Position numbers and translations under genes: made by a program | Assembly: GCA_043228905.1 (NCBI GenBank) | Contig: JBHGNT010000013.1 | Location: 3,286,001 to 3,350,000, forward strand | From: Azolla caroliniana | Taxonomy: Eukaryota > Polypodiophyta | DNA: 64,000 bases | Direction: 5' to 3' | Shown: one piece after another, positions 10,321-20,959 of the stretch | Layout: each line of letters starts with the position of its first letter | Numbering within the stretch: the first letter of the stretch is position 1 | Notes under the pieces: generated by a model | What the model saw: the letters and a program-made list of their open reading frames with translations, nothing else | Databases searched by the model: none | Told to the model about the DNA's origin: nothing

Positions 10321-11602
10321 TTTTTATCATCCATAAAGAGGCCAATTCTGACCTATGGGACTAGAGTATACATGTGTTCTTAATATATGTCTTCGTCCTA
10401 AGAAGGGGTATTCATACATTGAAGCACAAAGTCTCTATGTGTTAGTAAAGCATACACATATGAGCTCAACCTTCTAGGTGGTGTCTTAAGTATGGCACTG
10501 AAGTTATCACTCCCTCTTAGTATGTCAACATATCTTGAACGAATTGCACTATATGTTGAGCATGTGAAGAGCAAGTGACATTCATCCTCTACAATGCCTT
10601 CATTGCATACTTTACATGTCTTCAAATTCGTTACATTTTGATACCATGATGCAACTTCAATACCTAACTTGTGAGATCGAGTGGGAAGTAGTGTAAGGGC
10701 TCTACGAGCATTACTACTCATATTGGTAATGAGATAAGGCTGGATACGATCAATAGATATTCCTGCTTTATATTGAGACCAACATTCAAGGTTGACATTT
10801 GCAATGTAGTATTCTAGCTTTGTCCTCTTAACACCCTCCCACTTCATCCTTAATGATTCCATGAACCTTTCCTCAATCATTACATACTGCATAGCATTGC
10901 CCGAAAACTCTAAAAGATCATCCACACCCCATCTTCTAAACCATTTCCTCATGTCAACAACCCAACCAGATGAGAGAATCTTACTTTTATGATTCTTTTG
11001 TAGCTTACATCCAACATTCCAAGCAAGATGTGGTAATCAATGATTCAGCATATTCTTAACTTTGGAGTGCCAATAGTTCTATGGGTCGAACACCCGTTTC
11101 CAAGAGCATAACCTGGTAAGAGGTAGTGAATTTAACTCCTAATTGCCTCCTTAAAAACATCTTTTGAATTTTCTCAATCTCGTTCCATGCATTAAGAGAG
11201 ATGGTGTCACCCCATACTTCTACTCCATAAAGCAATACGCGAGTTACCATGGCATTGAAAAACATTACTTCTATTTCCCATCCACAAGTATCACTTTGGT
11301 TGCATTGGTTCTCCAAAAGGTAATATGATTTCCAATCGGCTTGGAGTCTAGAATCAAAGCATGCACTCCATTTATTTAATTGTATATGTTCACCTTTATA
11401 TGTAAGCATAGGGTAATGATGAGGTTGGATGGTTTGCACTACCATCATTTTTGTTTTCTCCACATTCACTACTAGTCCACTACTATGGCAAAATTATTCT
11501 AATACCCCAAGTAAATGTTGCATACTATCAACATCATATGAGAAGAGTACCACATCATCTGCATATAGAAGCAATAAGATAACATGTTGCATCAAATTGG
11601 GG

Positions 11603-11607
11603 CCATT
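11603..11607. repeat. Target site duplication of element C, left copy (CCATT)
   Basis: CCATT directly before the 5' LTR of C; the identical pentamer follows the 3' LTR at 19551-19555. Removing C plus one copy restores the LINE reading. Confidence 0.93.
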
Positions 11608-12035
11608 TGTTGAACGACAAGTTCAACTAGATCTGGATCGGCTGAATAAGCCTGAGCTGAATCGATGAGCCGGTGAGCAAGTGAGCCATTGAGCTAGGGA
11701 GCCAATTAGCCGGATCAAGTAGTAACCGGAAGCCTAGTAGCAGCCTAGACTACTAGGTAGTTAATGTCTCGTAGTTAGTGTCAGATGCTCTTGTGAGCAT
11801 TGAAGTACATTGTACTTCTATCAGTCCTCTAGGACTTGTATAAATAGTGTTGTTGAGCACGTTGTATGTACAGAGTTTTAGAGTTAATTTTTGAATATAG
11901 TTCTATGTTCTACTCTCTCTGTCTCTCCTGTATATACTCTATGTTTTAAGTTTTTCAATTAACCCTTCATCTCATTTTCTGTTGCTATCCGGTTGAGCTG
12001 GTTCTTTCTGACGCTTCCACACATTAACATTAACA
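11608..12035 (+). repeat. 5' LTR of element C (428 bp)
   Basis: Starts TGTTGAACGACAAG, ends ACATTAACA; TATA box tataaatag at about 11836. It is immediately followed by the tRNA-Met primer binding site. Confidence 0.93.
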
Positions 12036-12047
12036 TGGTATCAGAGC
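12036..12047 (+). promoter_or_regulatory. Primer binding site of element C
   Basis: TGGTATCAGAGC adjoins the LTR end with no spacer; complementary to initiator tRNA-Met. Confidence 0.93.
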
Positions 12048-12127
12048 GTGATGGTTGAGAACCTCTGCAACCGACATCAACATTTGAAGACAAACCCTAA
12101 GACCCGGTAAGAACAGAAAGAGAAGTG

Positions 12128-12302
12128 ATGGACAGAGGAATGGTTAGCTCGCTCCCAGTGGAGAAGCTCGAGAGATCCAACTACACATCTTGGTCATACA
12201 AGATGCTCCAGTACCTACTTGGGCATGGTTATTGGAGCTATGTCAACAGAGCTAACGACACAACACCTGATGCGGCACACAAGGACTTCATAGTGTGGGA
12301 AC
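12128..12302 (+). pseudogene. Gag N-terminus of element C, interrupted by element D
   Basis: ATG 12128 gives MDRGMVSSLPVEKLERSNYT, then SWSYKMLQYLLGHGYWSYV and HKDFIVWE, collinear with B gag (6138-6407). The frame stops at 12302 where Gypsy element D is inserted; the next gag residues (Q-A-S-R-type) resume at 14461. Confidence 0.9.
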
Positions 12303-12654
12303 TGTCAAGATTCGAACTCTTGACACGACCATGTTATAATCTAGTATTGATTTAACTAAGATATCTAGTACATAGTTGTGTATGTAATTGGTCCTTATTA
12401 TTTTGCTAGCATCATGTGCATAGTTGCTCCCTTGTAGTATTTACACTTGGCACATGCATGCATACCTACATGCTCTATTGTAGATTCACATGCGTGCAAC
12501 AGGTATGCATGCCATGTAGTATAAATAGAGGAGTTCACCTTGAAGGAATTCAAGGTGAACAACACCAATTATGAAGTCTTTCCTTTAATACTATCTTCTT
12601 TCTTGTCCATTTGGTTATCTTCTTGCTTGTCTCTTGAGCTTATGACCCGTAACA
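12303..12654 (+). repeat. 5' LTR of Gypsy element D (352 bp)
   Basis: TGTCAAGA...CCGTAACA. The last ~95 bases match 14362-14455 (about 90% by eye), which identifies it as an LTR. TATA box tataaatag at 12520-12528, followed at 12533-12560 by a perfect 12-bp palindrome. No recognisable primer binding site follows at 12655. Confidence 0.85.
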
Positions 12655-12940
12655 GTTTGTTCACCTTCCCATCCTCATAGCTCTCCCTCTCATAAGCCAT
12701 AGCTATGTCCTGGACCGATGATGGGGCAGTCAATTCGGAGTCAACCGTCTCCGAAGGATAGGAAACTGAATTTACCTTCATACTTTTGCATGAGCATCTT
12801 GGCTTGCTAAATGTGATCGAGCGGTTGCACAAATCAAGTGTGTTAGAAATGTTTTGTTTGTGGCGCCATTTCTAACACACTCCATGTTATTCCTGAAATT
12901 TATACCAACACTTCTCCGACGTATTTGAAAAATGTAATGC
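12655..12940 (+). other. Leader of element D with a 13-bp inverted repeat
   Basis: No gag frame is found here. At 12838-12880 the arms gtgttagaaatg and catttctaacac face each other across about 16 bases that include tggcgcc. The pol frame starts at about 12880-12948. Confidence 0.5.
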
Positions 12941-14263
12941 TGATCGTTTGCCTGAACACCGGCTCTACGACTGTCCGATTGATCTTCAAGAAGGTGCGTG
13001 TCCACCACCCTTTGGTTCTCTATATGCGTTGTCTGCACCAGAGTTGAAGGCCCTTCGTGTGTATCTCGATGAGAACCTCGAGAAAGGATTTATTCAACCT
13101 TCTAAGTCACCAGCCGGGCCCCCCATTTTATTTGTGAAGAAGAAGGACGACTCTCTACGCTTATGCGTCGACTACCGAGGTCTCAACAAACTCACTGTGC
13201 ACAACCGCTATCCGCTACCTCTAATCCCCGAACTCCTTGATCGGCTCCGAGTTGCGCGTGTCTTCTCCAAAGTTGTTTTGCGTGGAGCGTACAATCTAGT
13301 ACGCATCAAGCGAGGGGATGAATGGAAAACCGCATTTCGAACACGGTATGGGCATTTCGAATACAAGGTAATGCCTTTTGGTCTTACTAACGCTCCCGCA
13401 GTTTTTCAACATATGATGAACGATATATTCCGGGAATATCTTGATCTTTTTGTTGTCATTTACCTCGATGATATTCTCATTTTCTAGCCAAACATGGAGG
13501 AACACACTCGCCAAGTCTGATTAGTTCTTGCCAAACTTCGCGAGCATGGCCTTTATGCCAAAGCCGAGAAATGTGAGTTCGACCGTACCTCGATCGAATT
13601 TTTGGGCTACATCATATCGCCCACTAGCATCACCATGGATATGAAGAAGGTCTCTGTCATTCAGGCGTGGGCGACTCCAAGGCAACTTAAAGATGTGCAA
13701 TCCTTCCTTGACTTCACGAATTTTTACCGTCGCTTCATCAAGGGGTTTTCCACCCTAGCACAACCTCTTATCGCTCTCACCCATAAAGGCACTCCATTTT
13801 TATGGACCTTGGAGGCGCAAAATGCATTCGACTCATGCAAACACACATTCAGCACTGCCCCGGTGTTGCTACATGCCGGCCCCACAAAACCCTTCCAAGT
13901 CGAAATCGATGCCTCTAACTTTGCCATTGGCGCCATCTTATGCCAGGCAGATGACAACAACCTAATGCACCTAGTGGCTTACTATTCCCGAAAATTTACG
14001 GCATCCGAAATCAATTATCCCATTTACGACAAGGAGCTTGCTGCCATCATTGCTGGCTTTGAAGAATGGCGACCCTACTTGGCTGGCGCACAACATCGTG
14101 TCCAGGTAGTGACTGATCATAAAAAATTGGTTTATTTTTCCACCACTCGTACTTTGAATCGAAGGCAGGCCCGTTGGTTGACATTTCTCGCTGACTACGA
14201 TTTTGAGATCGTATTTCGACCTGGTGGCCAACATGGGAAGGCTGATGCCCTTTCTCGCTGAGC
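12882..14263 (+). pseudogene. Gypsy reverse transcriptase and RNase H of element D
   Basis: From [10 protein letters not shown] through [50 protein letters not shown] and [11 protein letters not shown], with intact YLDD (about 13459-13475). A TAG at 13486 and a TGA at about 13518 break it. The following frame (13602-14261) has the RT connection (DFTNFYRRFIKGF), RNase H beginning FQVEIDASNFAIGAILCQ, and the end GGQHGKADALSR. It starts mid-RT; gag and protease are absent and integrase is deleted. Sequence is close to fragment N but not identical. Confidence 0.9.
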
Positions 14264-14361
14264 TGACCTTGCACTCCGCCCTAGGGATGCTGCTTATCCT
14301 CAACAATCTAGACGTTTGTTGAAACCCGACCAATTGCATCTTTTTTCCACTTGTATTTTGA

Positions 14362-14455
14362 AACACCAGTTATGGAACCTTTCCTTTAATACTATCTTCT
14401 TTCTTGTCCATTTGGTTACCTTCTTGCTTGTCTCTTGAGCTTATGATCCGTGACA
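14362..14455 (+). repeat. 3' LTR remnant of element D (94 bp)
   Basis: Matches 12560-12654 (ctttcctttaatactatc, then cttgtctcttgagcttatga) and ends at the target duplication. It joins the RNase H downstream region directly, showing an internal deletion that removed integrase and the LTR start. Confidence 0.85.
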
Positions 14456-14460
14456 GAAAC

Positions 14461-15548
14461 AAGCGGCAAGCAGAGTGATGTACTACTTTGCGTCCAGTGT
14501 CGGAGACCAATTGTTGAGCCATGTTTGAGATGCCAAGGCGCCGAAAGAAGCTTGGGGAAACCTGGAGAAGGTTTTTGTGGCAAGCACTACGGCTCGGAAG
14601 CTGCAACTCCGATAGGAGTTGAGCAATTTCCGACAGAAGGACATGTCGGTAGCCGATTACATGGCCCGAATCAAAGAGATCTGTGACTCACTTGCCTCTA
14701 TCAACGTCACCATAGAGGAAGATGAGATGGTGCAGATCTGTCTTGGTGACCTAGCATCTAAGTTCAGAGCGTTCCGAACGGCAGTATGTACAAGGGAGAA
14801 TACACCGTCATTTTTCGACTTACAATCAATGCTCCTTGTAGATGAGAACCACGCCAGTGCATCAACAAGTGCACCCACCGAGAACCGGATGTTGTACATG
14901 GAGGCGGATCGGCCCCGTGGGCATGGTGGACGAGGTGGGTCAGCTTGCAATGGTAGCGGCTAGGAAGAGCAAGACCTAAGGCACAGAGAATGAGCTAACA
15001 ACAGTTCCGGACCCTCCACAAGCAGGGGGAGTCAAGGCGGCGCCAGAGGCTGGCAAGCAAAGGCCGACATGGAATGTTGGTGTAGTGGTAAAAAGGGCCA
15101 CAGAGAAAGCGAGTGCTAGAAGAAGCGCGCCGATTTGGACAAATCCGGATCCGGCAAGGCCAGCAGAGAGAACCGGCAATACTCGCACTACGCAGAAGGA
15201 TCGGGAGGATCCAAAACCGGAAATGCCAGTAAAGGAACAACCTTGGTGATGAAACACGAGGATAACTCGATGAAGAAGACCACTTCCAAATCGGAGGAAG
15301 TGTGGTACGTTGATTCCGGTGCGTCAAATCGCATGACGAGCCACAAGGAGTGGTTCTCTTTCTTGGAGAAGCAAGAACAACCAGGAGTCGTCGAAACCGG
15401 AGACCACACTCCTCACCCAATCGTGCATGTCGGAGAAGTCCCTTTGAGCCATGTTGGACAAAGGGGGAAGCTTATGAACGTATTACACGTTCCGACTATC
15501 ACGAAGAAACTCGTGTCAATCGGCCAGATCATTGACCGGGGGATGTAG
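14461..15548 (+). pseudogene. Gag C-terminus and protease of element C
   Basis: Gag resumes after D, is shifted once, then reads KEICDSLASINVTIEEDEM and PSFFDLQSMLLVDENH (14619-14963). The knuckle region (about 15068-15115) reads CWCSGKKGHRESEC: the second Cys is moved, so zinc binding should be lost, and a stop follows. The protease (15135-15548) has WYVDSGASNRMTSHKEW with an intact DSGA active site, then GKLMNVLHVPTITKKLVSIG, and ends in TAG at 15546. Confidence 0.87.
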
Positions 15549-16985
15549 GTGCGGTGCGGTTTACGCACCTTGGGTGCTTCATCGAGGAAGAGGGCCAAAT
15601 TATTGTCAAGGGCGCAGAGATGGGAGGATGTTCATCCTAGACACCAATGACGTCAGCACCGCTTTGTTCGCCAAAGGACAAAAGATTGAATCAGATATTG
15701 ATCTCTGGCACAAGCGGATTGGCCACGTCAATTATCGGAGGCTTCAAGACTTGCAAACGAAACAAGTTGTTTTCGGTTTGCCGAAATTTAGCGGCCGAAA
15801 GGCTAAAATTTGTGAAGCCTGCCAACTTAGGAATCAACACCGGCTTCCATTCCCCATAGATCGAAACCAGAGCCATAACAAGCTCGACTTAATCCATTCG
15901 GATGTATGGGGACCGGCACAAAACGTTAGTCTTGGCGAGCGTCAGTATTTCATCTCCTTCATCGACAACTACAGCCAGCACACATGGATCTACCTCATCG
16001 AGAGGAAGAGCAAAGTCTTCGAGTGTTTCCGGAACCTGCAAGGCATGGTTGAACGGGAAACTGAGAGGAAGATCAAGTGCCTGCGGTCGGATGGTGGAAA
16101 AGAATATTTTTCCGGCCAATTCAAAATTTATCTGTAGCAAAAAGGAATTCGGAGAGAGTTTAGTTGTAGATACACACTAGAGCAAAACGATGTGGCCGAG
16201 AGGAAGAACCGGTCGATTATCGACGTGGCAAGTGCGATGTTGGTGGAGAAGAGCATGCCCAAATTCTACTGGGTTGAGGCGGTCTGGACGGCCGTCTATA
16301 TCCAAAACCGGATCGGTGACAAGGTGTCCGTGCATGAGCTGTATTTCTGGCACTAGCCGAATTTAAGACACCTTCGGATATTCGGTAGCATTGCATATGT
16401 GCATGTGCCGGATGCGAAGCGGAGGAAGTTGGATGCAAAGTCGGAGAAATGCATCCTGGTCAGTTACTCGCATGAGCAAAAGGGGTGTAAGTGTTATAGT
16501 CCCCGGACGAAGCAGGTCCTTGTTTGCCGGGATGTTTTGTTTGATGAGACGGCATCATGGTATGCTTTACCGGCTCCGACTTCCGACCCTGACCCGATAC
16601 CAGAGGACAAGGCTAGTGAGCCTGAGGAGGTCCAGGTAGAAGATGAAGACTTCGGCACTCTTGAAGAGAGTCTGATCTCATTCCGGCTAACTGGACCGAA
16701 TGAGCGGCTGAGTCGGGATGACCAGTCGGATGAGGAATTGGCGAGCAGTGAAGAGTCCGTCGTGCTCTCCCGTGCAAGGAACCGAGGAGACGGTTCACGC
16801 GCAAGGAAAAGGGGAAGAGGAAGATGGCAGCGCACGAGACCGGCAATGGTGAGTCGGATCAGAGTGGATCCAACTCCGAAAAGGAAGAAGGCGGATCTTC
16901 GGCAACGAAGACCGAACCGGTCAAGAAGGGCCTCAAACCGGGTAACGATCAATTACACCGGTCTTCCCGCCAGAAGAACCCCGTG
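15549..16985 (+). pseudogene. Integrase and hinge of element C
   Basis: The HHCC finger is readable (LWHKRIGHVNYRRLQ...CEACQL, about 15705-15825), then the core: HSDVWGPAQN (first Asp), FIDNYSQHTWIYL, RSDGGKEYFS (second Asp region), a TAG at 16135, and EQNDVAERKNRSI (Glu). FYWVEAVWTAVYIQNRIGDK and FGSIAYVHVPDAKRRK follow. The hinge 16600-16985 is acidic with EESLISFRLTGPNERLS and shifts frame near 16800. Stops at 16135 and about 16354 inactivate it. Confidence 0.87.
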
Positions 16986-18480
16986 AAGCGGTATGGGTAC
17001 AATGATTACATGGTGCATCACTATGCGTACCTGACCAAGGTGGCGGAAGTGCGTGAGCCGGAGAGCTACGCAGAAGCGGCAAAGGACGCAAATTGGCGTG
17101 CCGCTATGGAGGAAGAAATGCGGGCACTTGATGCCAACGACACATGGGACCTGGTTGACCCTCCCCGACACTATAAACCGATCGGATGTAAGTGGGTGTA
17201 CAAGGTAAAGTACAATGCAGACGGTTCGGTTAACCAGTACAAGGCCCGGTGAGTGGCGAAGGGATACACGCAGGCCCACGAAATCGACTACCACGAGACC
17301 TTCGCTCCGGTAGTGAAGATGAAGACGGTTTGTGTGGTGTTGGCGGTTGTTGCGGCAAGGGTGTGGCATCTTCACCAGATGGACGTGAATAATTCATTTC
17401 TTCAAGCTGATCTTGAAGAAGTGGTCTTTATGACCCAACCCCCTAGTTTCCAGTTGAATATGAACAAGTCGGTGGTATGCCGGCTGAAGAAGTCACTTTA
17501 TGGCTTGAAGCAAGCCCCCCGAGCTTGGAATGCGAAGATCACGCATTGGCTGCGTAAGATGGGGTTTGTGGCCTCGAAGTCCAACTCTTCCTTGTTCATC
17601 CGGCAAGGTCTAGCTGGTCCGATTTGCATCTTGCTGTATGTTGATGATCTAGTCATCACCGAACCCGGACTCGACGAAATCAGCCGAGTCAAGTCCCAGT
17701 TGTCGGACACATTTGAGATGAAGGACCTGGGGGGCCTTCACTATTTCCTTGGGATCAAGGTGATCCGAACCCTTGACGGCATATTGCTCTCACAAAGAAA
17801 CTATGTGTTGAATATGTTGTAGAAGTTCGGCATGACAGAATGTCGACTGATCGCCACACCCCTAGACCAGAACCAGAAGCTTTGTTCCAACTCCAAACTG
17901 GCCTGCAATGAGAAGCGGTTCCGACAAATCATCGGAAGCCTTATATATTTGACAATCAGCCGACCCGACATCAATTATCCGGTCGGCGTGATCAGCCAAT
18001 GTATGCAAAAGCCGACCATGGAGCACCTTCTGTGCACACATCGAATTTTGCGATATGTGAGTGGCACGAAGGACCGGGGACTGTTATACCGACTGGGCCG
18101 ACGATGCATCGGATCGCCGATCCACCTCCGGCTATATGTTCTCCCTTGGTAGCGCGGCTATTGCATGGAGCAGCAAAAAGCAACCAACAGTGGCCCTTTC
18201 AAGTACTGAGGCTGAATACCGGGGCACTTCCATTGCTACATGTGACGCCATTTGGCTTCGGTGACTACTGCAAGACCTGCGGATCGAGGTGTCGACCCCG
18301 ATCCTGATCTACTGTAACAACCTAAGCAGCATGTAGCTCGCCAAGAACCCCCTGTTCCATGCTCACACAAAGCACATAGAAGTACACTACCACTTCGGTA
18401 TGTTCATGCGGATCAGCAAGTTCCCGACATGTTCACCAAACCGCTCGGATCGGACAAGTTGCAACACTTCACCGAAATGC
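16986..18480 (+). pseudogene. Reverse transcriptase and RNase H of element C
   Basis: ESYAEAAKDANWRAAMEEEM, WDLVDPPRHYKPIGCKWVYK, stop (17250), MAKGYTQAHEIDYHETFAPV, HQMDVNNSFLQADLEE, KKSLYGLKQAPRAWN and ILLYVDDLVIT with intact YVDD (about 17632-17650). Stops follow at 17820 and 18263. RNase H reads [33 protein letters not shown] and, after lesions, VPDMFTKPLGSDKLQ. Order and spacing match E and F. Confidence 0.88.
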
Positions 18481-19116
18481 TTTGTGCCACACTTGAGGGG
18501 GAGAACGGGCAAAGACACTGGAATGGGCAAAGGCAATGAAACTACTGATTGCATCGGTCAGAGAAGAACCGACAAATGGAGAGACAAGAAGAAGAAAGGA
18601 GCCGAATCGACAAAGGAAGTTGACACATCCGAACAAGTCGGAACATGCGGCAACGGCGACAGAGTCAAGAAGGACAAAGTCGACCGGAAGAAGGTGTCCA
18701 AGACCCAGATATGGTCCGATGTGGTAAAGGGCCTGGAAACAGAAGACGAATCGGGAGCGACCGATTCAGACAAGAGCTAGAACGAATCAGAGATAGCCGA
18801 TTCGGTTCAACAAATAGATTCGGAAGAACCGGATCAATTCAAGACCAAGAGGACGAGAAGGCAGCAAAAGTCGACGCCAACACGACGGAATCAGCGAATC
18901 GGCAAGCACCAAAATCACAACAGCGAGGGAGCTGAATTGGGCGTGATGAGCAGACAAGCCAACCGAGGAGGTCGAGGTGCGCAGAATCAAAAGGGTCGCG
19001 GAAAATGGGACCGGACCAGACAAGGACCATGAGCGAGGCGGAGTGACGCTAGAAGGAGCCGGGTGGAAGGACCGGCTGCCATGGAGACTGACACTACGAT
19101 CCGACCTCAAGTTGAG
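18481..19116 (+). pseudogene. Charged C-terminal tail after RNase H, element C
   Basis: Downstream of RNase H a Lys/Glu/Arg/Ser-rich frame (18400-18780) carries KKKKGAESTKEVDTSE and QIWSDVVKGLETEDESGATD, aligned with the E and F tails, then a TAG and an Arg/Gly/Gln-rich end (RTRRQQKSTPTRRNQR, then GGRGAQNQKGRGK). About 180 codons in all before the polypurine tract. The repeated conservation of the WSDVVKGL block in E and C supports it being coding. Confidence 0.55.
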
Positions 19117-19128
19117 CTTGAGGGGGAG
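19112..19128 (+). promoter_or_regulatory. Polypurine tract of element C
   Basis: gttgagcttgagggggag directly before the 3' LTR; primes plus-strand synthesis. The same tract precedes the LTR in F and, slightly changed, in E. Confidence 0.85.
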
Positions 19129-19550
19129 TGTTGAGCAGCAAGCTCAACCGGATCCGGATCGGTTGAATAAGCCTGAGTCGGATCAGCATTCGGAAGGATG
19201 AGCCAGATCGGTGAGCCGGTTAGTCGGATCAAGCAGTACCCAGAAGCCTAGTAGCAGCATAGACTACTAGGTAGTTAATGCCTCATAGTTAGTGTCAGAC
19301 GCTCGTGTGGGCATTGATGTACACTGTACTTTTGCGAGTCCTCTTAAGACTTGTGTAAATAGTGTTGTTGAGCACCTTGTATGTACAGAGTTTTAAAGTT
19401 AATTTTTGAATATAGTTCTATGTTCTGCTCTCTCTGTCTCTCCCGTATATACTCTGTGTTTTAAGTTTTTCCATTAAACCTTCATCTCATTTTCTGTTGC
19501 TATCCGGCTGAGCGGGTTCTGTCTGACACTTCCGCACATTAACATTCACA
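19129..19550 (+). repeat. 3' LTR of element C (422 bp)
   Basis: TGTTGAGCAGCAAGC...AACATTCACA. It matches 11608-12035 with many substitutions, often C/T, and is followed by the target duplication CCATT. Confidence 0.92.
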
Positions 19551-20609
19551 CCATTCAATCCTTCTTCTCTGGCAACCTTATTCACCACTTCTTCTAATTT
19601 ATGAATACATAAGCGAAAGAGTGTGGGTGATAGTGGACATCCTTGCTTCACCCCCATGTTACATAAGAATTGCTTTGAGAATCCACTATCCATTTCTAGT
19701 TGGCATTTAACTTGTTCATATAGACGTGCAACCGCAACTCGGTACGCTAATGTCATGTCAATGTCTACCATTCTATTCCAAAGCTCACTTCATGGTACGG
19801 TATCAAAAGCTTTTTGAAATTAACAAAACAACAATAAAGTGTTTTCCCTTGTAGTCGACTCTCTTCCATGATTATTGTTAATGTGACCGAATGATCCACG
19901 GTGGAGTGTTTTGGTCTAAATCTGGCTTGCCCAAGTGCTCTTTTGCTTGTACTCTCAGCCCATGTGCTTATCTTTTGCTCGATAATAGTGCTACATAATT
20001 TAGCAATAGTTGAGCTCACCATTATTATACGATAATTTGATACTTGATTCCTATCTCCGGCTTTAAATATTGGTTTAATCCAATTCATAAGCCAGTCATT
20101 TGGAAATCCTTGTTTTATAGCTTGCTCTAAAATTGTCATTATCCAATGACGAGTGTGTGGCATTGTCAATTTTAAAAGCTCACTTGAGACGTAGGTTGAA
20201 TCTGTTGCTTTCCCACTTGCCATCTTCTTTATTCCCTTATTGACATCATCAATATCAATACATGTAGTGCATGGAGTTTCAATTTTCTCAACCATAGGAG
20301 CCACACCTTCATGCATATATAACCTTTGTACATAGTCGAGCACCTCTTCATTTGTAAAATGACCTTTCACATCTTCTTTCTTACCCTTGAGTTGTCCCCA
20401 TGCTAATTTTGGTTTGAGCTTAAACAAGTTTTTCTTTTTCATCTCTTGCATTTGGAAATATCTTCTTTTCTTTCTCCTCACTACTTTCTTGTATATGTGC
20501 CATGCAACAATCTTTTCATTCCCCCCTTCTATGGACTTAAACCATTTGAGATACATCTTACATTCATCGTCAAACCAAGAATTACATGGAAATCTACACA
20601 CCTTATGCC
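19551..20609 (-). pseudogene. LINE ORF2, 5' half: RT N-terminal and fingers region
   Basis: Minus strand 19765-20601 reads an approach region rich in Lys, then FTNEEVLDYVQRLY, GKATDSTYVSSELLK, WLMNWIKPIFKAGDRNQVSN and STIIEQKISTWAES, i.e. the RT-0 to RT-2 blocks of non-LTR reverse transcriptases. The motif with the first catalytic Asp reads CCFVNFKK (Asp to Asn), then a frameshift. 19556-19771 reads FLCNMGVKQGCPLSPTLFRL, continued with YADD across element C. The endonuclease part upstream is missing because element G is inserted at 20609. Confidence 0.9.
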
Positions 20610-20783
20610 TGTCAAGACTGAGAGAGAAAAAGAGAGAGAAAAAGAGATAGAGAGATAACTGAAAGAGAATTATTATATTGAAGCGTAAAATGGATTACAA
20701 AGAGTAGGCTACAAAATGGCGTTGAACCAATTTAGGTTTGGGATGGGTGATAGATCCCTATTTATAAGTAATAGAGAACACTC

Positions 20784-20936
20784 TAGAATATTCTAGGTTA
20801 TCCTAGATTGTAGAGTAATCTAGAAGATCTGTAGAGTATTCTAGTTCTAGTGGTATAGAACACTCTAGAATATTCTAGGTCATTCTAGAATGTAGAGTAA
20901 TATAGAATATTCCTATGATATTAGATTTCATATTCT
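20784..20936 (-). promoter_or_regulatory. Cluster of heat-shock-element-like dyads in LTR G
   Basis: Perfect GAAnnTTC or TTCnnGAA dyads at 20786-20793, 20868-20875, 20883-20890 and 20915-20922, within two diverged copies of a unit of about 82-92 bp. They lie directly upstream of the LTR's TATA box in transcription direction, the place where HSEs act in heat-activated plant retrotransposons. Heat response is inferred, not shown. Confidence 0.5.
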
Positions 20937-20959
20937 AGAGACTATACATAAAAGAATAT

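Larger units (their letters stand above)
10291..11607 (-). mobile_element. LINE, 3' half: RT palm, thumb, C-terminal zinc finger and 3' end
   Basis: Continues on the minus strand from 19551-20609 across element C. On entry it reads LLLLYADDVVLFS (about 11540-11580), the YADD catalytic motif of non-LTR reverse transcriptases. Next are VNVEKTKMMVV (11456-11470), LYGVEVWGDTI and KMFLRRQLGV (11056-11469), and the last frame (10398-10952) with the Cys-His module CKVCNEG..EDECHLLFTC typical of LINE ORF2 ends. A few stops and frameshifts separate the pieces. The 3' end at 10297-10320 is a TTAGAA repeat instead of poly(A). Confidence 0.9.
12303..14455 (+). mobile_element. Short Gypsy retrotransposon D nested in element C gag
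   Basis: Left border TGTCAAGATT at 12303, right border CGTGACA at 14455, flanked by GGAAC (12298-12302) and GAAAC (14456-14460), a 5-bp target duplication with one change. Contents are a 352-bp 5' LTR, a short leader, part of pol (RT and RNase H) and only the last 94 bases of the 3' LTR. Gag, protease, integrase and most of the 3' LTR are deleted. D must be younger than C. Confidence 0.9.
11608..19550 (+). mobile_element. Copia retrotransposon C, full length, with Gypsy D nested in gag
   Basis: Complete structure: 5' LTR 11608-12035, primer binding site, gag, protease, integrase, RT, RNase H, charged tail, polypurine tract, 3' LTR 19129-19550, and CCATT target duplications. Net length without D is about 5.8 kb. 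The two LTRs differ at many sites by eye (roughly a tenth), so it is an old insertion. It belongs to the same family as B and H. Several stops and frameshifts make it defective. Confidence 0.95.

Noticed and set aside
20605-20609. Target duplication ATGCC for element G
   Set aside because: Only the left copy is present; the 5' end of G is lost, so it cannot be confirmed.
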